A stretch of 64,000 bases of DNA from Nocardioides gansuensis (GCF_003076135.1 NZ_QDGZ01000004.1:423186-487185), one strand, 5' to 3'. Shown: positions 1 to 12,091, counted from the stretch's first letter. The notes: generated from the sequence alone by a model not told the origin. Numbers and translations are program-made.

Positions 1-357
1 GCCCTCGTGCTGTCCTCCAGCGTGCGCGCGCCGCTGGGCAACCTCGCCATCTCCAACGGCCTGCGGCCCGGGCTCGCGATGGTGGCGAAGACCCTGGCCG
101 ACGAGCTCGGCCCGCGCGGCGTACGCGTCAACGGGCTGCTGCCGGGTCGGATCGGCACCGAGCGGCTGGCCGAGCTGGACGCCTCCACCGGCGACGCCGA
201 GGCCGCGCGGCGGGCCGCCATCGCCGGGATCCCGATGGGTCGCTACGGGGAGCCCGAGGAGTTCGGCCGGGTGGCGGCGTTCCTGCTCTCGCCTGCGGCG
301 TCATTCGTCACGGGCACGATGGTCCCCGTCGACGGCGGCATGCTCCGGGCGCTCTGA
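1..357 (+). CDS. C-terminal part of an SDR-family oxidoreductase (gene enters from the left edge)
   Basis: The reading frame is open from base 1 to the TGA at 355-357, so only about 118 C-terminal residues are present. The segment RGVRVNGLLPGRI and the end TGTMVPVDGG are typical of classical short-chain dehydrogenases, which use NAD(P)H on alcohols or ketones in the cytosol. Where the family normally has the catalytic YxxxK helix, this protein reads SNGLR, so the usual Tyr and Lys appear to be Ser and Arg. The N-terminal cofactor-binding glycine motif lies outside the window, and substrate cannot be inferred. The gene converges on the SURF1 gene and overlaps its 3' end by 57 bases. Confidence 0.85.
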   Translation, partial: ALVLSSSVRAPLGNLAISNGLRPGLAMVAKTLADELGPRGVRVNGLLPGRIGTERLAELDASTGDAEAARRAAIAGIPMGRYGEPEEFGRVAAFLLSPAASFVTGTMVPVDGGMLRAL

Positions 358-1098
358 GCCCGGGGTCGTCCGCCGGCCGCCCCGCCACTCGTCGTACAGC
401 AGGTAGAAGAAGCCGAAGATCGCGAGCGCCCCGAAGAACCACCACTGCAGGCCGTAGAAGAAGTGCGGGCCGTCGTCGAGCTCGGGCAGCTCGGCCGGCT
501 CGAGGGGCTGCTCCGGCTCCGGCGACTCCGACTCGAGCTGCACGAACCCGCCGAGCACCTCGCGGTCGAGCGCCTCGCCGATCTGCTCCGAGCTGATCGC
601 ACGGGTCGACTGGTCGGTCACCTCGGCCTCGTCGCCGGTCGCGTCCTCCCGGACCCAGCCGGTGACGGTGACCTGCCCCTGCGGGGGAGGGGGTACGTCG
701 CTCGGAGTCGCACCGCGGTTGTCGGTGCCGAACCAGCCGCGGTCCACCAGCAGCGTGGAGCCGTCGCCGAGCTCCAGCGGCACCACCACCTCCACGCCGG
801 GGGCGCCCTCGCGCGTGCGGTAGCGGACGATCACCGTCGCGGCCTCGTCGTAGGAGCCGGTGGCGGTGACGACCCGCCACTCCTCCTCCTCGGCGACCGG
901 CTCGCCGGGCGCGAGGACCTCCCGGACATCGACCGGAGGGAGCGACTCGTTGCGCTCGATCAGCGCGTTGCGCTCCTTGCGCTCCTCCAGCCGGTCGAAC
1001 TGCCACTCGCCGAGCCGCCACGCCAGCCAGGCCAGGGCCATCACGGTGAGGGCGAACAGGACCCATCGCCGGCTGAGCAGGGATCCCTTCGGTCGCAC
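301..1098 (-). CDS. SURF1 family cytochrome oxidase biogenesis protein
   Basis: The 265-residue protein has the SURF1 layout: a transmembrane helix near residues 12-28, a long extracytoplasmic domain, and a second helix near residues 215-238 (WWFFGALAIFGFFYLLYDEW). SURF1 proteins help assemble or insert haem into cytochrome c oxidase at the membrane. The motifs GEWQFDRLEERKERN and LLVDRGWFG fit the family. The start is GTG at 1096-1098; a TAGCCT box on the minus strand ends 6 bases before it, consistent with a leaderless transcript. It is divergent from moaA with only 56 bases between the starts. Confidence 0.85.
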   Translation of the reverse strand: MRPKGSLLSRRWVLFALTVMALAWLAWRLGEWQFDRLEERKERNALIERNESLPPVDVREVLAPGEPVAEEEEWRVVTATGSYDEAATVIVRYRTREGAPGVEVVVPLELGDGSTLLVDRGWFGTDNRGATPSDVPPPPQGQVTVTGWVREDATGDEAEVTDQSTRAISSEQIGEALDREVLGGFVQLESESPEPEQPLEPAELPELDDGPHFFYGLQWWFFGALAIFGFFYLLYDEWRGGRRTTPGSERPEHAAVDGDHRARDE

Positions 1099-1104
1099 AC
1101 CCGG

Positions 1105-1110
1105 AGGCTA
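1105..1110 (-). promoter_or_regulatory. -10 box TAGCCT for the SURF1 gene, leaderless type
   Basis: Minus-strand TAGCCT lies 6 bases before the GTG start of the SURF1 gene. No clear -35 was seen. The spacing matches the other leaderless starts in this window. Confidence 0.45.
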
Positions 1111-1141
1111 TCGGCCCACCTCGGACCAACCTCCGAGCCCC

Positions 1142-1147
1142 TAGACT
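1142..1147 (+). promoter_or_regulatory. -10 box TAGACT for moaA, leaderless type
   Basis: TAGACT lies 7 bases before the moaA ATG at 1155, with no Shine-Dalgarno sequence between. This predicts a transcript that begins at or next to the start codon. Confidence 0.55.
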
Positions 1148-1154
1148 GGGCCAC

Positions 1155-2141
1155 ATGCTCCCGCTCGCAGACCGCTTCGGCCGTGTCGCCACGGACCTGC
1201 GCGTCTCGCTGACCGACCGGTGCAACCTGCGCTGCTCCTACTGCATGCCCGCCGAGGGACTCGACTGGCTGCCCGACGAGCAGACGCTCTCCGACGATGA
1301 GATCGTGCGGCTGATCACGATCGCCGTCACCCGGCTCGGGGTGACGGAGGTGCGGTTCACGGGCGGCGAGCCTCTCGTACGTCGGGGGCTCGTGGACATC
1401 GTCCGGCGCACCTCCGGACTCGGGGTCGAGACCTCCGTGACCACCAACGCGCTGGGGCTCCAGCGCACCGCGGTGGCGCTGCGCGACGCCGGCCTCGACC
1501 GGATCAACGTGAGCCTCGACAGCATCCGGCCCGAGACGTTCGCCGAGATCACCCGCCGCGACCGGCTGCGCGACGTGATCGCCGGGCTGGCAGCCGCGAA
1601 GGACGCGGGGCTGGGCCCGGTCAAGATCAACGCCGTCCTGCTGCGCGGCGTCAACGACGACCAGGCGCCCGAGCTGCTGCGCTGGTCGCTGGAGCACGAC
1701 TACCACCTGCGCTTCATCGAGCAGATGCCGCTCGACGCCCAGCACGGCTGGCATCGCGACCAGATGATCACCGCCGACGAGATCTTCGATCGCCTGTCCA
1801 CCGAGTTCACCCTGACGCCCCACGGCGTGCCGCGGGGGAGCGCCCCGGCCGAGCTCTTCGACGTGGACGGCGGCCCCGGCACGGTCGGCGTCATCGCCTC
1901 GGTCACCCGCCCGTTCTGCGGTGACTGCGACCGGGTGCGGCTCACCGCCGACGGGCAGGTGCGCAACTGCCTCTTCGCCCGCGAGGAGTCAGACCTGCGC
2001 ACGGCGATGCGCGCCGGCGCGACCGACGCCGAGCTGGCCGACCGCTGGGTGATCGCGATGGCCGGCAAGCGCGCCGGCCACGGCATCGACGACCCCTCGT
2101 TCCTGCAGCCCGACCGGCCGATGTCCGCGATCGGCGGCTAG
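1155..2141 (+). CDS. moaA: GTP 3',8-cyclase MoaA (molybdenum cofactor synthesis)
   Basis: This radical-SAM enzyme converts GTP to 3',8-cyclo-GTP in the first step of molybdopterin synthesis. The N-terminal cluster motif is C23-x3-C27-x2-C30 (CNLRCSYC), followed by [12 protein letters not shown] second C-terminal cluster motif is visible in [12 protein letters not shown] with a later Cys in RNCLFA. The C-terminus ends in the Gly-Gly pair that activates MoaA. At 328 residues it has the usual length. No other moa gene is adjacent. Confidence 0.95.
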   Translation: MLPLADRFGRVATDLRVSLTDRCNLRCSYCMPAEGLDWLPDEQTLSDDEIVRLITIAVTRLGVTEVRFTGGEPLVRRGLVDIVRRTSGLGVETSVTTNALGLQRTAVALRDAGLDRINVSLDSIRPETFAEITRRDRLRDVIAGLAAAKDAGLGPVKINAVLLRGVNDDQAPELLRWSLEHDYHLRFIEQMPLDAQHGWHRDQMITADEIFDRLSTEFTLTPHGVPRGSAPAELFDVDGGPGTVGVIASVTRPFCGDCDRVRLTADGQVRNCLFAREESDLRTAMRAGATDAELADRWVIAMAGKRAGHGIDDPSFLQPDRPMSAIGG

Positions 2142-2197
2142 CGCAGCCGGGCCGCGATCGTCGGTGGACCGATGCCGGCCCGCGACGCTCCCGCTGA

Positions 2198-2203
2198 TAG
2201 GGT
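2198..2203 (+). promoter_or_regulatory. -10 box TAGGGT of the pyrimidine operon
   Basis: TAGGGT upstream of carA would start transcription near 2210. The leader would be about 50 nt and would contain the PyrR-type hairpin described next. No convincing -35 element was found. Confidence 0.45.
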
Positions 2204-2220
2204 CGGCAGCGCTCGAACAT

Positions 2221-2256
2221 CCTTTAACGATCCGTCCCGTGAGGCGGAGAAGGAGG
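2221..2256 (+). promoter_or_regulatory. PyrR-binding RNA hairpin overlapping the carA ribosome-binding site
   Basis: The lower stem pairs 2221-2225 with 2249-2253. A purine-rich bulge on the 5' side (AACGA, 2226-2230) is followed by an upper stem 2231-2236/2243-2248 and the hexaloop CCGTGA (2237-2242). This matches the known PyrR target, an upper stem with UCC/GG pairing closed by a CNGNGA hexaloop and a 5' purine bulge. The Shine-Dalgarno AGGAGG (2251-2256) overlaps the 3' arm. PyrR with UMP bound here would therefore block ribosome entry on carA, as known for mycobacterial pyr leaders. No terminator hairpin is needed or seen. pyrR itself is not in the window. Confidence 0.8.
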
Positions 2257-2262
2257 TACGGC

Positions 2263-3413
2263 GTGCCCCAGCCTGCCCAGGCCCTGCATGCCCGACCAGC
2301 CCTGCTGGTCCTCGAGGACGGCCGCGTCTTCCGCGGCGAGTCCTTCGGCGCCGAGGGGGAGACCTTCGGCGAGGCGGTCTTCTCCACCGGCATGACCGGC
2401 TACCAGGAGACGCTGACCGATCCCAGCTATCACCGGCAGGTCGTCGTGATGACGGCCCCGCACGTCGGCAACACCGGCGTCAACGACGAGGACGCCGAGT
2501 CCCGTCGGATCTGGGTGGCCGGCTACGTCGTCCGCGACCCCGCCCGGGTGTCGTCCAACTGGCGCGCGCAGCGCACGCTCGACGACGAGCTCCGCGAGCA
2601 GGGAGTCGTCGGCATCTCCGGCATCGACACCCGCGCCCTGACCCGGCACCTGCGCGAGCGTGGCGCGATGCGCGTCGGCATCTCCACGACCGAGACCGAC
2701 CCCGACGCCCTGCTCCACCGCGTCCTCGAGCAGCCCCAGATGAAGGGCGCCGAGCTCGCCCGGGAGGTCAGCGTCGACGAGGCGTACGTCGTGCCCGCCG
2801 TGGGCGAGAAGCGCTTCACCGTGGCCGCGCTCGACCTCGGCATCAAGGGGATGACCCCGGCGCTGATGGCGGAGCGCGGCATCGAGGTGCACGTCCTGCC
2901 CGCCACCGCGACCATCGACGACGTGCTCGCGGTCGAGCCCGACGGCCTCTTCTTCTCCAACGGCCCCGGCGACCCGGCCACGGCCGACGTCTCGACGCTC
3001 ACCGGCGCCCTGGAGCGCGGCCTGCCCTACTTCGGCATCTGCTTCGGCAACCAGCTCTTCGGCAGGGCGCTGGGCTTCGGCACCTACAAGCTCAAGTACG
3101 GCCACCGCGGCATCAACCAGCCGGTGATGGACCGCACGACCGGCAAGGTCGAGGTCACCGCCCACAACCACGGGTTCGCCGTGCAATGGCCGGACGGAGT
3201 GCCGCTGGACGATGCTGTGCGGACGCCATACGGCACCGCCACCGTGAGCCACGTGTGCCTCAACGACGACGTGGTCGAGGGCCTCGAGCTCCGCGACGAC
3301 GCGGATGCCCTCACGGCGTTCTCGGTGCAGTACCACCCGGAGGCGGCCGCCGGGCCGCACGACGCGGCGTACCTCTTCGACCGCTTCATCGACCTCATGG
3401 AGGGCAAGGCCTG

Positions 3414-3414
<1 letters not shown>
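2263..3414 (+). CDS. carA: Carbamoyl-phosphate synthase small subunit
   Basis: The glutaminase subunit supplies ammonia to CarB for carbamoyl phosphate used in both pyrimidine and arginine synthesis. The start was set at GTG 2263 because AGGAGG lies 6 bases upstream; this gives 383 residues, the usual length. The N-terminal CarA domain covers residues 1-150 and the class I amidotransferase domain covers about 190-380. The nucleophile is the Cys in FGICFGNQ (actinobacterial variant of GICLGHQ), and the His/Glu pair is in QYHPEA. It overlaps carB by one base (TGATG). Confidence 0.97.
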
Positions 3415-6742
<3,328 letters not shown>

Positions 6743-6743
<1 letters not shown>

Positions 6744-7834
6744 TGGGCCGCGCCTACCGGCTGCTGTTCGACCACGGGTTCACCCGGCTCGACCCGGAGC
6801 TCGCCCACCACGGCGCGTTCCGGGCGATCCGGGCAGCGACCCCCTTGGCGAGTCGGCTCATCTGCGCACCCGATCGGCGTCGAGTCGGCGCATCTGCGCA
6901 GGTGCATGCCCTCGGCCTGGCCTTCCCGCACCCGCTCGGTCTGGCCGCGGGTTTCGACAAGAACGCCGTGGGCATCGACGCCCTGGCTGCCCTGGGCTTC
7001 GGGCACGTGGAGATCGGCACCGTGACGGGCCGGCCCCAGCCGGGCAACGCGAAGCCCCGGCTCTTCCGGCTCCCCGAGGACCGGGCGGTCGTCAACCGGA
7101 TGGGCTTCAACAACGATGGCGCCGACGTCGTGGCGCGTCGTCTTGCGGCCTGGCGTGAGCAGACGCGCCGACTCGACGGGTCTGGCGCGAGCAGACGCGC
7201 CGACTCGCCGGTCCTGGGGATCAACATCGGCAAGACCAAGGTCGTGCCGGAGGAGGAGGCGCTGGCCGACTACGCGCACAGCACGCGCCGCCTCGCGCCG
7301 TACGCCGACTACCTCGTCGTCAACGTCAGCTCGCCCAACACGCCCGGCCTGCGTGACCTCCAGGCCGTGGAGAAGCTGCAGCCCCTCCTCGAGGGCGTAC
7401 GCCGGGTGGCCGACGAGGCCTCTCCCGATCGCCGGGTGCCGCTGCTCGTCAAGATCGCACCGGACCTGTCCGACGACGACGTGCTCGCCGTGGCCGACCT
7501 CGCGCTGGCGATCGGGCTCGACGGGATCATCGCGACGAACACCACGATCACCCGCGACGGCCTGCGGAGCGACCCCGCGACGGTCGAGCAGATCGGTGCG
7601 GGCGGCCTGTCGGGGGCGCCGCTCACCGCCCGGGCGCTCGAGGTGACCCGGATGCTGCGCGGCCGCGTCGGCCCCGACCTCACCCTGGTCGGCGTCGGCG
7701 GCATCACCACGGTGCAGGACGCCCGCGACCGGCTGGCAGCCGGTGCGGACCTGCTGCAGGGCTACACCGCGTTCATCTACGAGGGCCCGCTGTGGCCGCG
7801 ACACATCGTGCGGGGCCTCGCGGCCGTCGGATGA
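6743..7834 (+). CDS. pyrD: Dihydroorotate dehydrogenase, class 2 (quinone-linked)
   Basis: The enzyme oxidises dihydroorotate to orotate at the membrane using quinone. [30 protein letters not shown] and the catalytic-Ser segment [14 protein letters not shown] are intact. GVGGI and [17 protein letters not shown] near the end complete FMN binding. The ATG at 6743 overlaps the carB stop by one base, giving 363 residues. Two loops, around residues 34-54 and 133-156, are built from a short repeat found twice in each orientation (see repeat entries). Both lie where the family is variable, so activity is probably kept. A second DHODH-like gene follows two genes later. Confidence 0.95.
6850..6900. 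repeat. Direct repeat pair inside pyrD (19-bp unit, period 32)
   Basis: Two near-identical 19-base copies at 6850-6868 and 6882-6900 differ at one base (GAGTCGGCTCATCTGCGCA and GAGTCGGCGCATCTGCGCA). The reverse complement closely resembles the repeat at 7150-7207. The period of 32 is not a multiple of three, so the copies are read in different frames yet the gene stays open. Confidence 0.85.
7150..7207. repeat. Second direct repeat pair inside pyrD (26-bp unit, period 32)
   Basis: Copies at 7150-7175 and 7182-7207 differ at one base and share the core GAGCAGACGCGCCGACTCG. This core is the near inverse of the pair at 6850-6900, and the period is again 32 bases. The stretch encodes an Arg/Ser/Gly-rich loop just before GINIGKTK. 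Confidence 0.85.
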
Positions 7835-7840
7835 GGCACC

Positions 7841-8656
7841 GTGACTGAGGCCCGGGACCCGCTGCACGTCGACGGCGAGCTGCTGGCGACGAAGAAGCAG
7901 GGTGCCTACCGGCTCCTCACCATCGCGGCCCCGGGGATCCCGCAGCGCTTCCGTGCCGGCACCTTCGTCGCGGTCTCGACGGGGGAGGGGCGGCTGGCGC
8001 GGCGCGCCCTGTGGATCCACCGGGTCAAGGAGACCGGCGCCTACGGGCCGACGCTGGACGTGGTCGTCGACCCCACCGGGCCCGGCACCACCTGGCTGGC
8101 GACCCGCCCGGTGGGCACCCGGCTGGCCGTCACCGGCCCACTGGGCCGTCCCTTCGCGCTGCCGCGGGAGCCCGTCTCCTGCGTGCTCGTGGGGGAGGGC
8201 CACTCGGCGGCCGCGATGTTCCCGCTCGCCGAGGGGCTCCGGGAGCGCAGCTGCCCGGTGACCCTCGTGGTCGCGGCCGCCGACGAGGCGCACCTGCTCT
8301 CGGCGCTGGAGGCCCGCCGCTCCGCGCGGGCGGTCACCGTGGTCACCGCCGACGGCTCGGTCGGGATGCGCGGCCAGGTGGCCCACCACCTGCCCGGGAT
8401 CCTGGAGCGCGCCGACGCCGACGTCGTCTACGCCGCCGGCCCCGACGCCACCTTGCGGGCAGCCGCAGCGGCTGCGGAGTCGCGGGGCGCCTGGAGCCAG
8501 GTCGCGCTGGAGCGACCGCTCACCTGCGGGACCGGGCTGTGCCAGGGCTGTCCGGTGCCGGTCGCCGGCGAGGACGGCATCGTGCGCCTGGTCCGCGACT
8601 GCATCGACGGCCCCGTCTTCCGGGGCGACCGGGTGGCGTGGGGAGCGCTGGCATGA
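7841..8656 (+). CDS. pyrK: Dihydroorotate dehydrogenase electron-transfer subunit PyrK
   Basis: PyrK carries FAD and a [2Fe-2S] cluster and passes electrons from class 1B dihydroorotate dehydrogenase to NAD+. The 271-residue protein has a ferredoxin-reductase-like fold: an N-terminal FAD barrel (about 1-105), a nucleotide domain (about 105-215), and a C-terminal cluster motif. All four cluster Cys are present: CGTGLCQGC and a later Cys in VRDCIDGPVF. The GTG start lies 6 bases after the class 2 pyrD stop. It overlaps the next gene by four bases (ATGA), its natural partner. Confidence 0.9.
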   Translation: MTEARDPLHVDGELLATKKQGAYRLLTIAAPGIPQRFRAGTFVAVSTGEGRLARRALWIHRVKETGAYGPTLDVVVDPTGPGTTWLATRPVGTRLAVTGPLGRPFALPREPVSCVLVGEGHSAAAMFPLAEGLRERSCPVTLVVAAADEAHLLSALEARRSARAVTVVTADGSVGMRGQVAHHLPGILERADADVVYAAGPDATLRAAAAAAESRGAWSQVALERPLTCGTGLCQGCPVPVAGEDGIVRLVRDCIDGPVFRGDRVAWGALA

Positions 8657-9474
8657 GCCTGGCCTGGCGCGGCGGCCGGGTGATGGTCGCCAGCGGCTGC
8701 GGCGGCACCGGCCGCGAGCTCGCGGCGTACGCCGATCTCGCCGGCCTGGACTTCGTCACGCGCTCGATCACCCTCGATCCGCGGCCGGGCTCCCCGGGCC
8801 CGCGGATCGCGGAGACCCCGAGCGGGCTGGTCAACGCCATCGGCCTGCAGAACCCGGGCCTGGAGCACTTCCTCGCCACCGAGCTGCCCTGGCTCGTGCG
8901 GGCCGGAGCGCGCGTGCACGTGTCGATCGTGGGATCGACGCTCGGGGAGCACGCCGACCTCGCGCGTCGGCTCAGCCGAGCCCCGGGCGTCAGTGGTCTC
9001 GAGGTCAACCTGAGCGCCCCCGACCAGGCGGGCGAGGGGCTCTTCGAGACCCGGGAGCCCTTCCACGCCGCCAGCGTGGTGGCGGCGGTGCGTCGCGAGT
9101 TCTCCGACGATCGCCCGGTGCTGGCCAAGCTCCGGCTCGACCCGTCGCGGGCCGTCGAGACCAGCCGGCTGGTGCACGAGGCCGGTGCGACCGCGGTCGT
9201 GCTCGGCAACGCCTTGTCCGCGGCGATGCCCGACGGGCGCCCCGGCGGACTGACCGGCCCGGCAGTCGCACCGGTCGCGCTGCGCTGCGTGCGCGACGTC
9301 TGCGCCGTGCTGCCCGACCTGCCCGTCGTGGCCGCCGGGGGAGTGGCGAGCCCCGACGACGCCAGGCGCTTCCTCGCCGCCGGTGCCGTGGCCGTCCAGG
9401 TCGGCACGGCCCTGCTGCATGATCCGACCACCGTGGCCCGCATCGCCGAGGCGCTGAGCAGAGGAGAGACATGA
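8653..9474 (+). CDS. Class 1B-like dihydroorotate dehydrogenase lacking the catalytic Cys
   Basis: The 273-residue protein aligns well with the class 1B catalytic subunit: an ASGCGGTG start, TLDPRPGSPGPRIAETPSG, NAIGLQNPGLE, GLTGPAVAPVALR and AAGGVAS...GAVAVQVGTALL. The known class 1B active-site segment is NISCPN; here it is NLSAPD at residues 119-124. The catalytic Cys is therefore Ala122 and the following Asn is Asp124. FMN-binding regions look intact. It sits between pyrK and pyrF with four-base overlaps on both sides. It may have changed activity, may use another base, or may be a non-catalytic partner of PyrK; the class 2 enzyme upstream can cover the reaction. Confidence 0.85.
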   Translation: MSLAWRGGRVMVASGCGGTGRELAAYADLAGLDFVTRSITLDPRPGSPGPRIAETPSGLVNAIGLQNPGLEHFLATELPWLVRAGARVHVSIVGSTLGEHADLARRLSRAPGVSGLEVNLSAPDQAGEGLFETREPFHAASVVAAVRREFSDDRPVLAKLRLDPSRAVETSRLVHEAGATAVVLGNALSAAMPDGRPGGLTGPAVAPVALRCVRDVCAVLPDLPVVAAGGVASPDDARRFLAAGAVAVQVGTALLHDPTTVARIAEALSRGET

Positions 9475-10295
9475 CCGACTTCGGGACCCGACTGGCCCGT
9501 GCGATCGACGAGCGCGGGCGGTTCTGCGTCGGCATCGACCCGCACGCCGCCCTGCTGCAGGCGTGGGGCCTCGCCGACGACTTCGCGGGCCTCGAGCGCT
9601 TCGCCCTCACGGTCGTGGAGGCCGTGGCGCCCGTCGTCGGTGTCGTGAAGCCGCAGAGCGCCTTCTACGAGCGCTTCGGCAGCCGCGGCGTGGCGGTGCT
9701 CGAGCGCGTCATCGCCGAGTCGCGGGCCGCCGGCGCGCTCGTGCTGCTGGACGTCAAGCGCGGTGACATCGGCTCCACCAGCCAGGCCTACGCCGACGCC
9801 TACCTCGACCCCGCCTCTCCGCTGGCCAGCGACGCGATCACGGCGAGCCCGTTCCTCGGCTTCGGCTCGCTCGACCCGATGTTCGAGACCGCCCGGCGGC
9901 ACGGCGCCGGCGTCTTCGTGCTGGCCCTGACCTCCAACAAGGAGGGGCCGGAGGTCCAGCACGCACGCACTGCCGACGGCACCGTCGCCGGCGACGTCCT
10001 CGCCCGGCTGCGCGCGCTCAACGCGGACGCGTCTCCCCTCGGGTCCTTCGGCGCCGTCATCGGCGCGACGATCGGGTCGAGCGAGGAGGAGCTCGACTTC
10101 AACGGCCCCGTCCTCGCTCCCGGGTACGGCGCGCAGGGCGGCACCGTGGAAGACCTGCGCCGGATCTTCGGATCGGCCGCCCGCTGGGTGCTGCCGAGCA
10201 GCTCCCGCGAGGTGCTGATGACCGGCCCGGACGTCTCCGCCCTCCGCGACGCCGCGCTGCGCGGCAACGACGCCGTGGCGGTCCTGGGTGGCTGA
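9471..10295 (+). CDS. pyrF: Orotidine 5'-phosphate decarboxylase
   Basis: PyrF converts OMP to UMP, the last step of the pathway. At 274 residues this is the longer (type 2) form common in actinobacteria. The catalytic Lys lies in LLDVKRGDIGST. FCVGIDPH at the start and PGYGAQGG near the end match phosphate-binding regions. The ATG overlaps the preceding stop by four bases, and eight bases at the 3' end are shared with the following lipoprotein gene. Confidence 0.95.
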   Translation: MTDFGTRLARAIDERGRFCVGIDPHAALLQAWGLADDFAGLERFALTVVEAVAPVVGVVKPQSAFYERFGSRGVAVLERVIAESRAAGALVLLDVKRGDIGSTSQAYADAYLDPASPLASDAITASPFLGFGSLDPMFETARRHGAGVFVLALTSNKEGPEVQHARTADGTVAGDVLARLRALNADASPLGSFGAVIGATIGSSEEELDFNGPVLAPGYGAQGGTVEDLRRIFGSAARWVLPSSSREVLMTGPDVSALRDAALRGNDAVAVLGG

Positions 10296-10734
10296 GCGCC
10301 TGCTGGCAGCGGCTGCCTCCGTCCTGCTGGCCGCCGTGCTTCTCACCGGGTGCTCGGAGGACGGCGACGACTACTGCGAGGCCGTCGCGGAGCACCAGGG
10401 GGCGCTGTCGGAGATCGCCGCGTCGGGTGAGCCGGCAGCGGTCCTGGGGGCGCTGGACATCTACCGCGACCTGCGGGAGCAGGCACCGACCGACCTGGCC
10501 GACGAGTGGAGCACCGTGGTCGGTGCCCTGGCCGACCTCGACGAGGCCCTGGACGCGGCGGGTGTCGACCCCGCGTCGTACGACCCGAAGGAGACCCCGG
10601 AGGGGCTCAGCGACGCCGAGCGCACCCGCATCGAGGGCGCGGCACGCCACCTCGGGGAGCCGGGGACCAGGGCGGCCATGGCCGGCATCGAGCAGCACGC
10701 CCTCGACGTGTGCAAGACGCCGCTGGCTCGCTGA
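10288..10734 (+). CDS. Small lipoprotein of unknown function
   Basis: The 148-residue protein has a hydrophobic signal ending in the lipobox LLTGC, with Cys22 as the lipidation site, so it is probably anchored outside the membrane. The mature part is acidic, with two further Cys that could pair. I do not recognise a domain. The GTG start overlaps pyrF by eight bases, so it is co-transcribed with the pyrimidine genes, but nothing in the sequence links it to that pathway. Confidence 0.75.
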   Translation: MAERLLAAAASVLLAAVLLTGCSEDGDDYCEAVAEHQGALSEIAASGEPAAVLGALDIYRDLREQAPTDLADEWSTVVGALADLDEALDAAGVDPASYDPKETPEGLSDAERTRIEGAARHLGEPGTRAAMAGIEQHALDVCKTPLAR

Positions 10735-10766
10735 AACCCCCATCAGATGGCCGGTCTGGCCGCGGA

Positions 10767-10796
10767 TTGCGACTCCGGAACGCTTCTGACTAGATT
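10767..10796 (+). promoter_or_regulatory. Sigma-A type promoter of the mihF-gmk-rpoZ unit
   Basis: TTGCGA (10767-10772) and TAGATT (10791-10796) are 18 bases apart. The start would be near 10803, leaving a leader of about 33 nt with GAAGGA ahead of the GTG at 10836. This is one of the clearest two-element promoters in the window. Confidence 0.7.
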
Positions 10797-10835
10797 GGCC
10801 CGCACCCTCCCTCCGACCTGTGAAGGACACCCTTC

Positions 10836-11159
10836 GTGGCCCTGCCCCCTCTGACCCCCGAGCAGCGTCAGGCGGCTCTCGACAAGGCGGCGGCCTCCCG
10901 CCGGGAGCGTGCCGAGGTCAAGAACCGCCTCAAGAACTCCGGCGCCTCGCTCGTCGACGTGATCCGCGAGGGCCAGGACAACGAGGTCATCGGCAAGATG
11001 CGTGTCGTCGACCTGCTCCAGTCGATGCCGGGCCTCGGCAAGGTGCGCGCGCGCCAGCTGATGGAGCGGCTCAGCATCGCCGAGAGCCGTCGGGTGCGTG
11101 GGCTCGGGGTGAAGCAGGTGGCCGCCCTGGAGCGCGAGTTCGGCTCCCGGGACGCGTGA
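10836..11159 (+). CDS. mihF: Integration host factor, actinobacterial (mIHF) type
   Basis: The 107-residue basic protein matches the mycobacterial integration host factor, a nucleoid protein that bends DNA and is unrelated to enterobacterial IHF. The N-terminal helix ([21 protein letters not shown]) and the helix-hairpin-helix-like segment [19 protein letters not shown] are characteristic. The GTG start at 10836 follows GAAGGA. The position directly before gmk and rpoZ is the conserved actinobacterial context. Confidence 0.92.
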   Translation: MALPPLTPEQRQAALDKAAASRRERAEVKNRLKNSGASLVDVIREGQDNEVIGKMRVVDLLQSMPGLGKVRARQLMERLSIAESRRVRGLGVKQVAALEREFGSRDA

Positions 11160-11746
11160 GCCGGTCGCGACTGGTCGTGCTCGCCGGCCCGACCGCCGTC
11201 GGCAAGGGCACCGTCGCCGAGGAGATCCGGCGACATCACCCCGAGGTGTGGATCTCGGTGTCGGCGACGACCCGGCCCCCTCGCCCCGGCGAGGAGAACG
11301 GTGTCCACTACTGGTTCGTCTCCGACGAGGAGTTCGACGCCATGATCGAGCGGGGCGACCTGCTCGAGTGGGCGGTCGTGCACAAGACGGCCCGCTACGG
11401 CACGCCGCGCGGCCCCGTCGAGCTCGCGCTGGCCTCCGGCCACCCCGCGATGCTCGAGATCGACCTCCAGGGCGCCCGCCAGGTGCGCCAGAACATGCCC
11501 GAGGCGCTCTTCGTGTTCCTCAAGCCCCCGTCGTGGGACGAGCTCGTACGCCGCCTGGTCGGCCGCGGCACGGAATCGGAGGCCGAGCGGGAGCGCCGGC
11601 TCGAGACGGCGCGCGAGGAACTGGCCGCCGAGAGAGAGTTCGACGTCACCATCGTCAACCACGAAGTTCATGCCGCAGCGGACGAGTTGGTAGCCTTGAT
11701 GAGGTTCGGGCTCGATCAGCCCGACGATGCACCGAATCCCTTCTGA
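11156..11746 (+). CDS. gmk: Guanylate kinase
   Basis: The enzyme phosphorylates GMP to GDP with ATP. The P-loop GPTAVGKGT is at residues 10-18, followed by the GMP-binding segment [14 protein letters not shown]. The GTG start at 11156 overlaps the mihF stop by four bases (GTGA). The length of 196 residues is normal. Upstream in-frame codons were rejected because they lie inside mihF. Confidence 0.95.
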   Translation: MSRSRLVVLAGPTAVGKGTVAEEIRRHHPEVWISVSATTRPPRPGEENGVHYWFVSDEEFDAMIERGDLLEWAVVHKTARYGTPRGPVELALASGHPAMLEIDLQGARQVRQNMPEALFVFLKPPSWDELVRRLVGRGTESEAERERRLETAREELAAEREFDVTIVNHEVHAAADELVALMRFGLDQPDDAPNPF

Positions 11747-11766
11747 CTTCTGCGAGGCCACCAGCT

Positions 11767-12078
11767 GTGTCTGCCCCCAACATCGCCGCCGAGGGCGTCA
11801 CCAACCCCTCGATCGACGACCTGCTCACCAAGACCGACAGCAAGTACAAGCTGGTCCTCTACGGCGCCAAGCGCGCTCGCCAGATCAACGCCTACTACTC
11901 CCAGCTCGGGGAGGGCCTGCTGGAGTATGTCGGCCCGCTGGTCGACACCCACGTCCAGGAGAAGCCGCTCTCGATCGCGCTGCGCGAGATCAACGACGAC
12001 CTGCTGACCTGCGAGGACATCGACCCCGCCGAGCTGGCCGCCGAGGCCGCCGCGCCGGCCGCCTCCGCCGCCGAGTGA
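11767..12078 (+). CDS. rpoZ: RNA polymerase omega subunit
   Basis: Omega stabilises the beta-prime subunit during RNA polymerase assembly. The core segment [20 protein letters not shown] and the following [10 protein letters not shown] are typical of actinobacterial omega. The start was taken as GTG 11767, which gives 103 residues. The C-terminus is an Ala-rich tail. The gene lies 20 bases after gmk, as in other actinobacteria. Confidence 0.9.
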   Translation: MSAPNIAAEGVTNPSIDDLLTKTDSKYKLVLYGAKRARQINAYYSQLGEGLLEYVGPLVDTHVQEKPLSIALREINDDLLTCEDIDPAELAAEAAAPAASAAE

Positions 12079-12091
12079 CCCAGTAGGCCAC

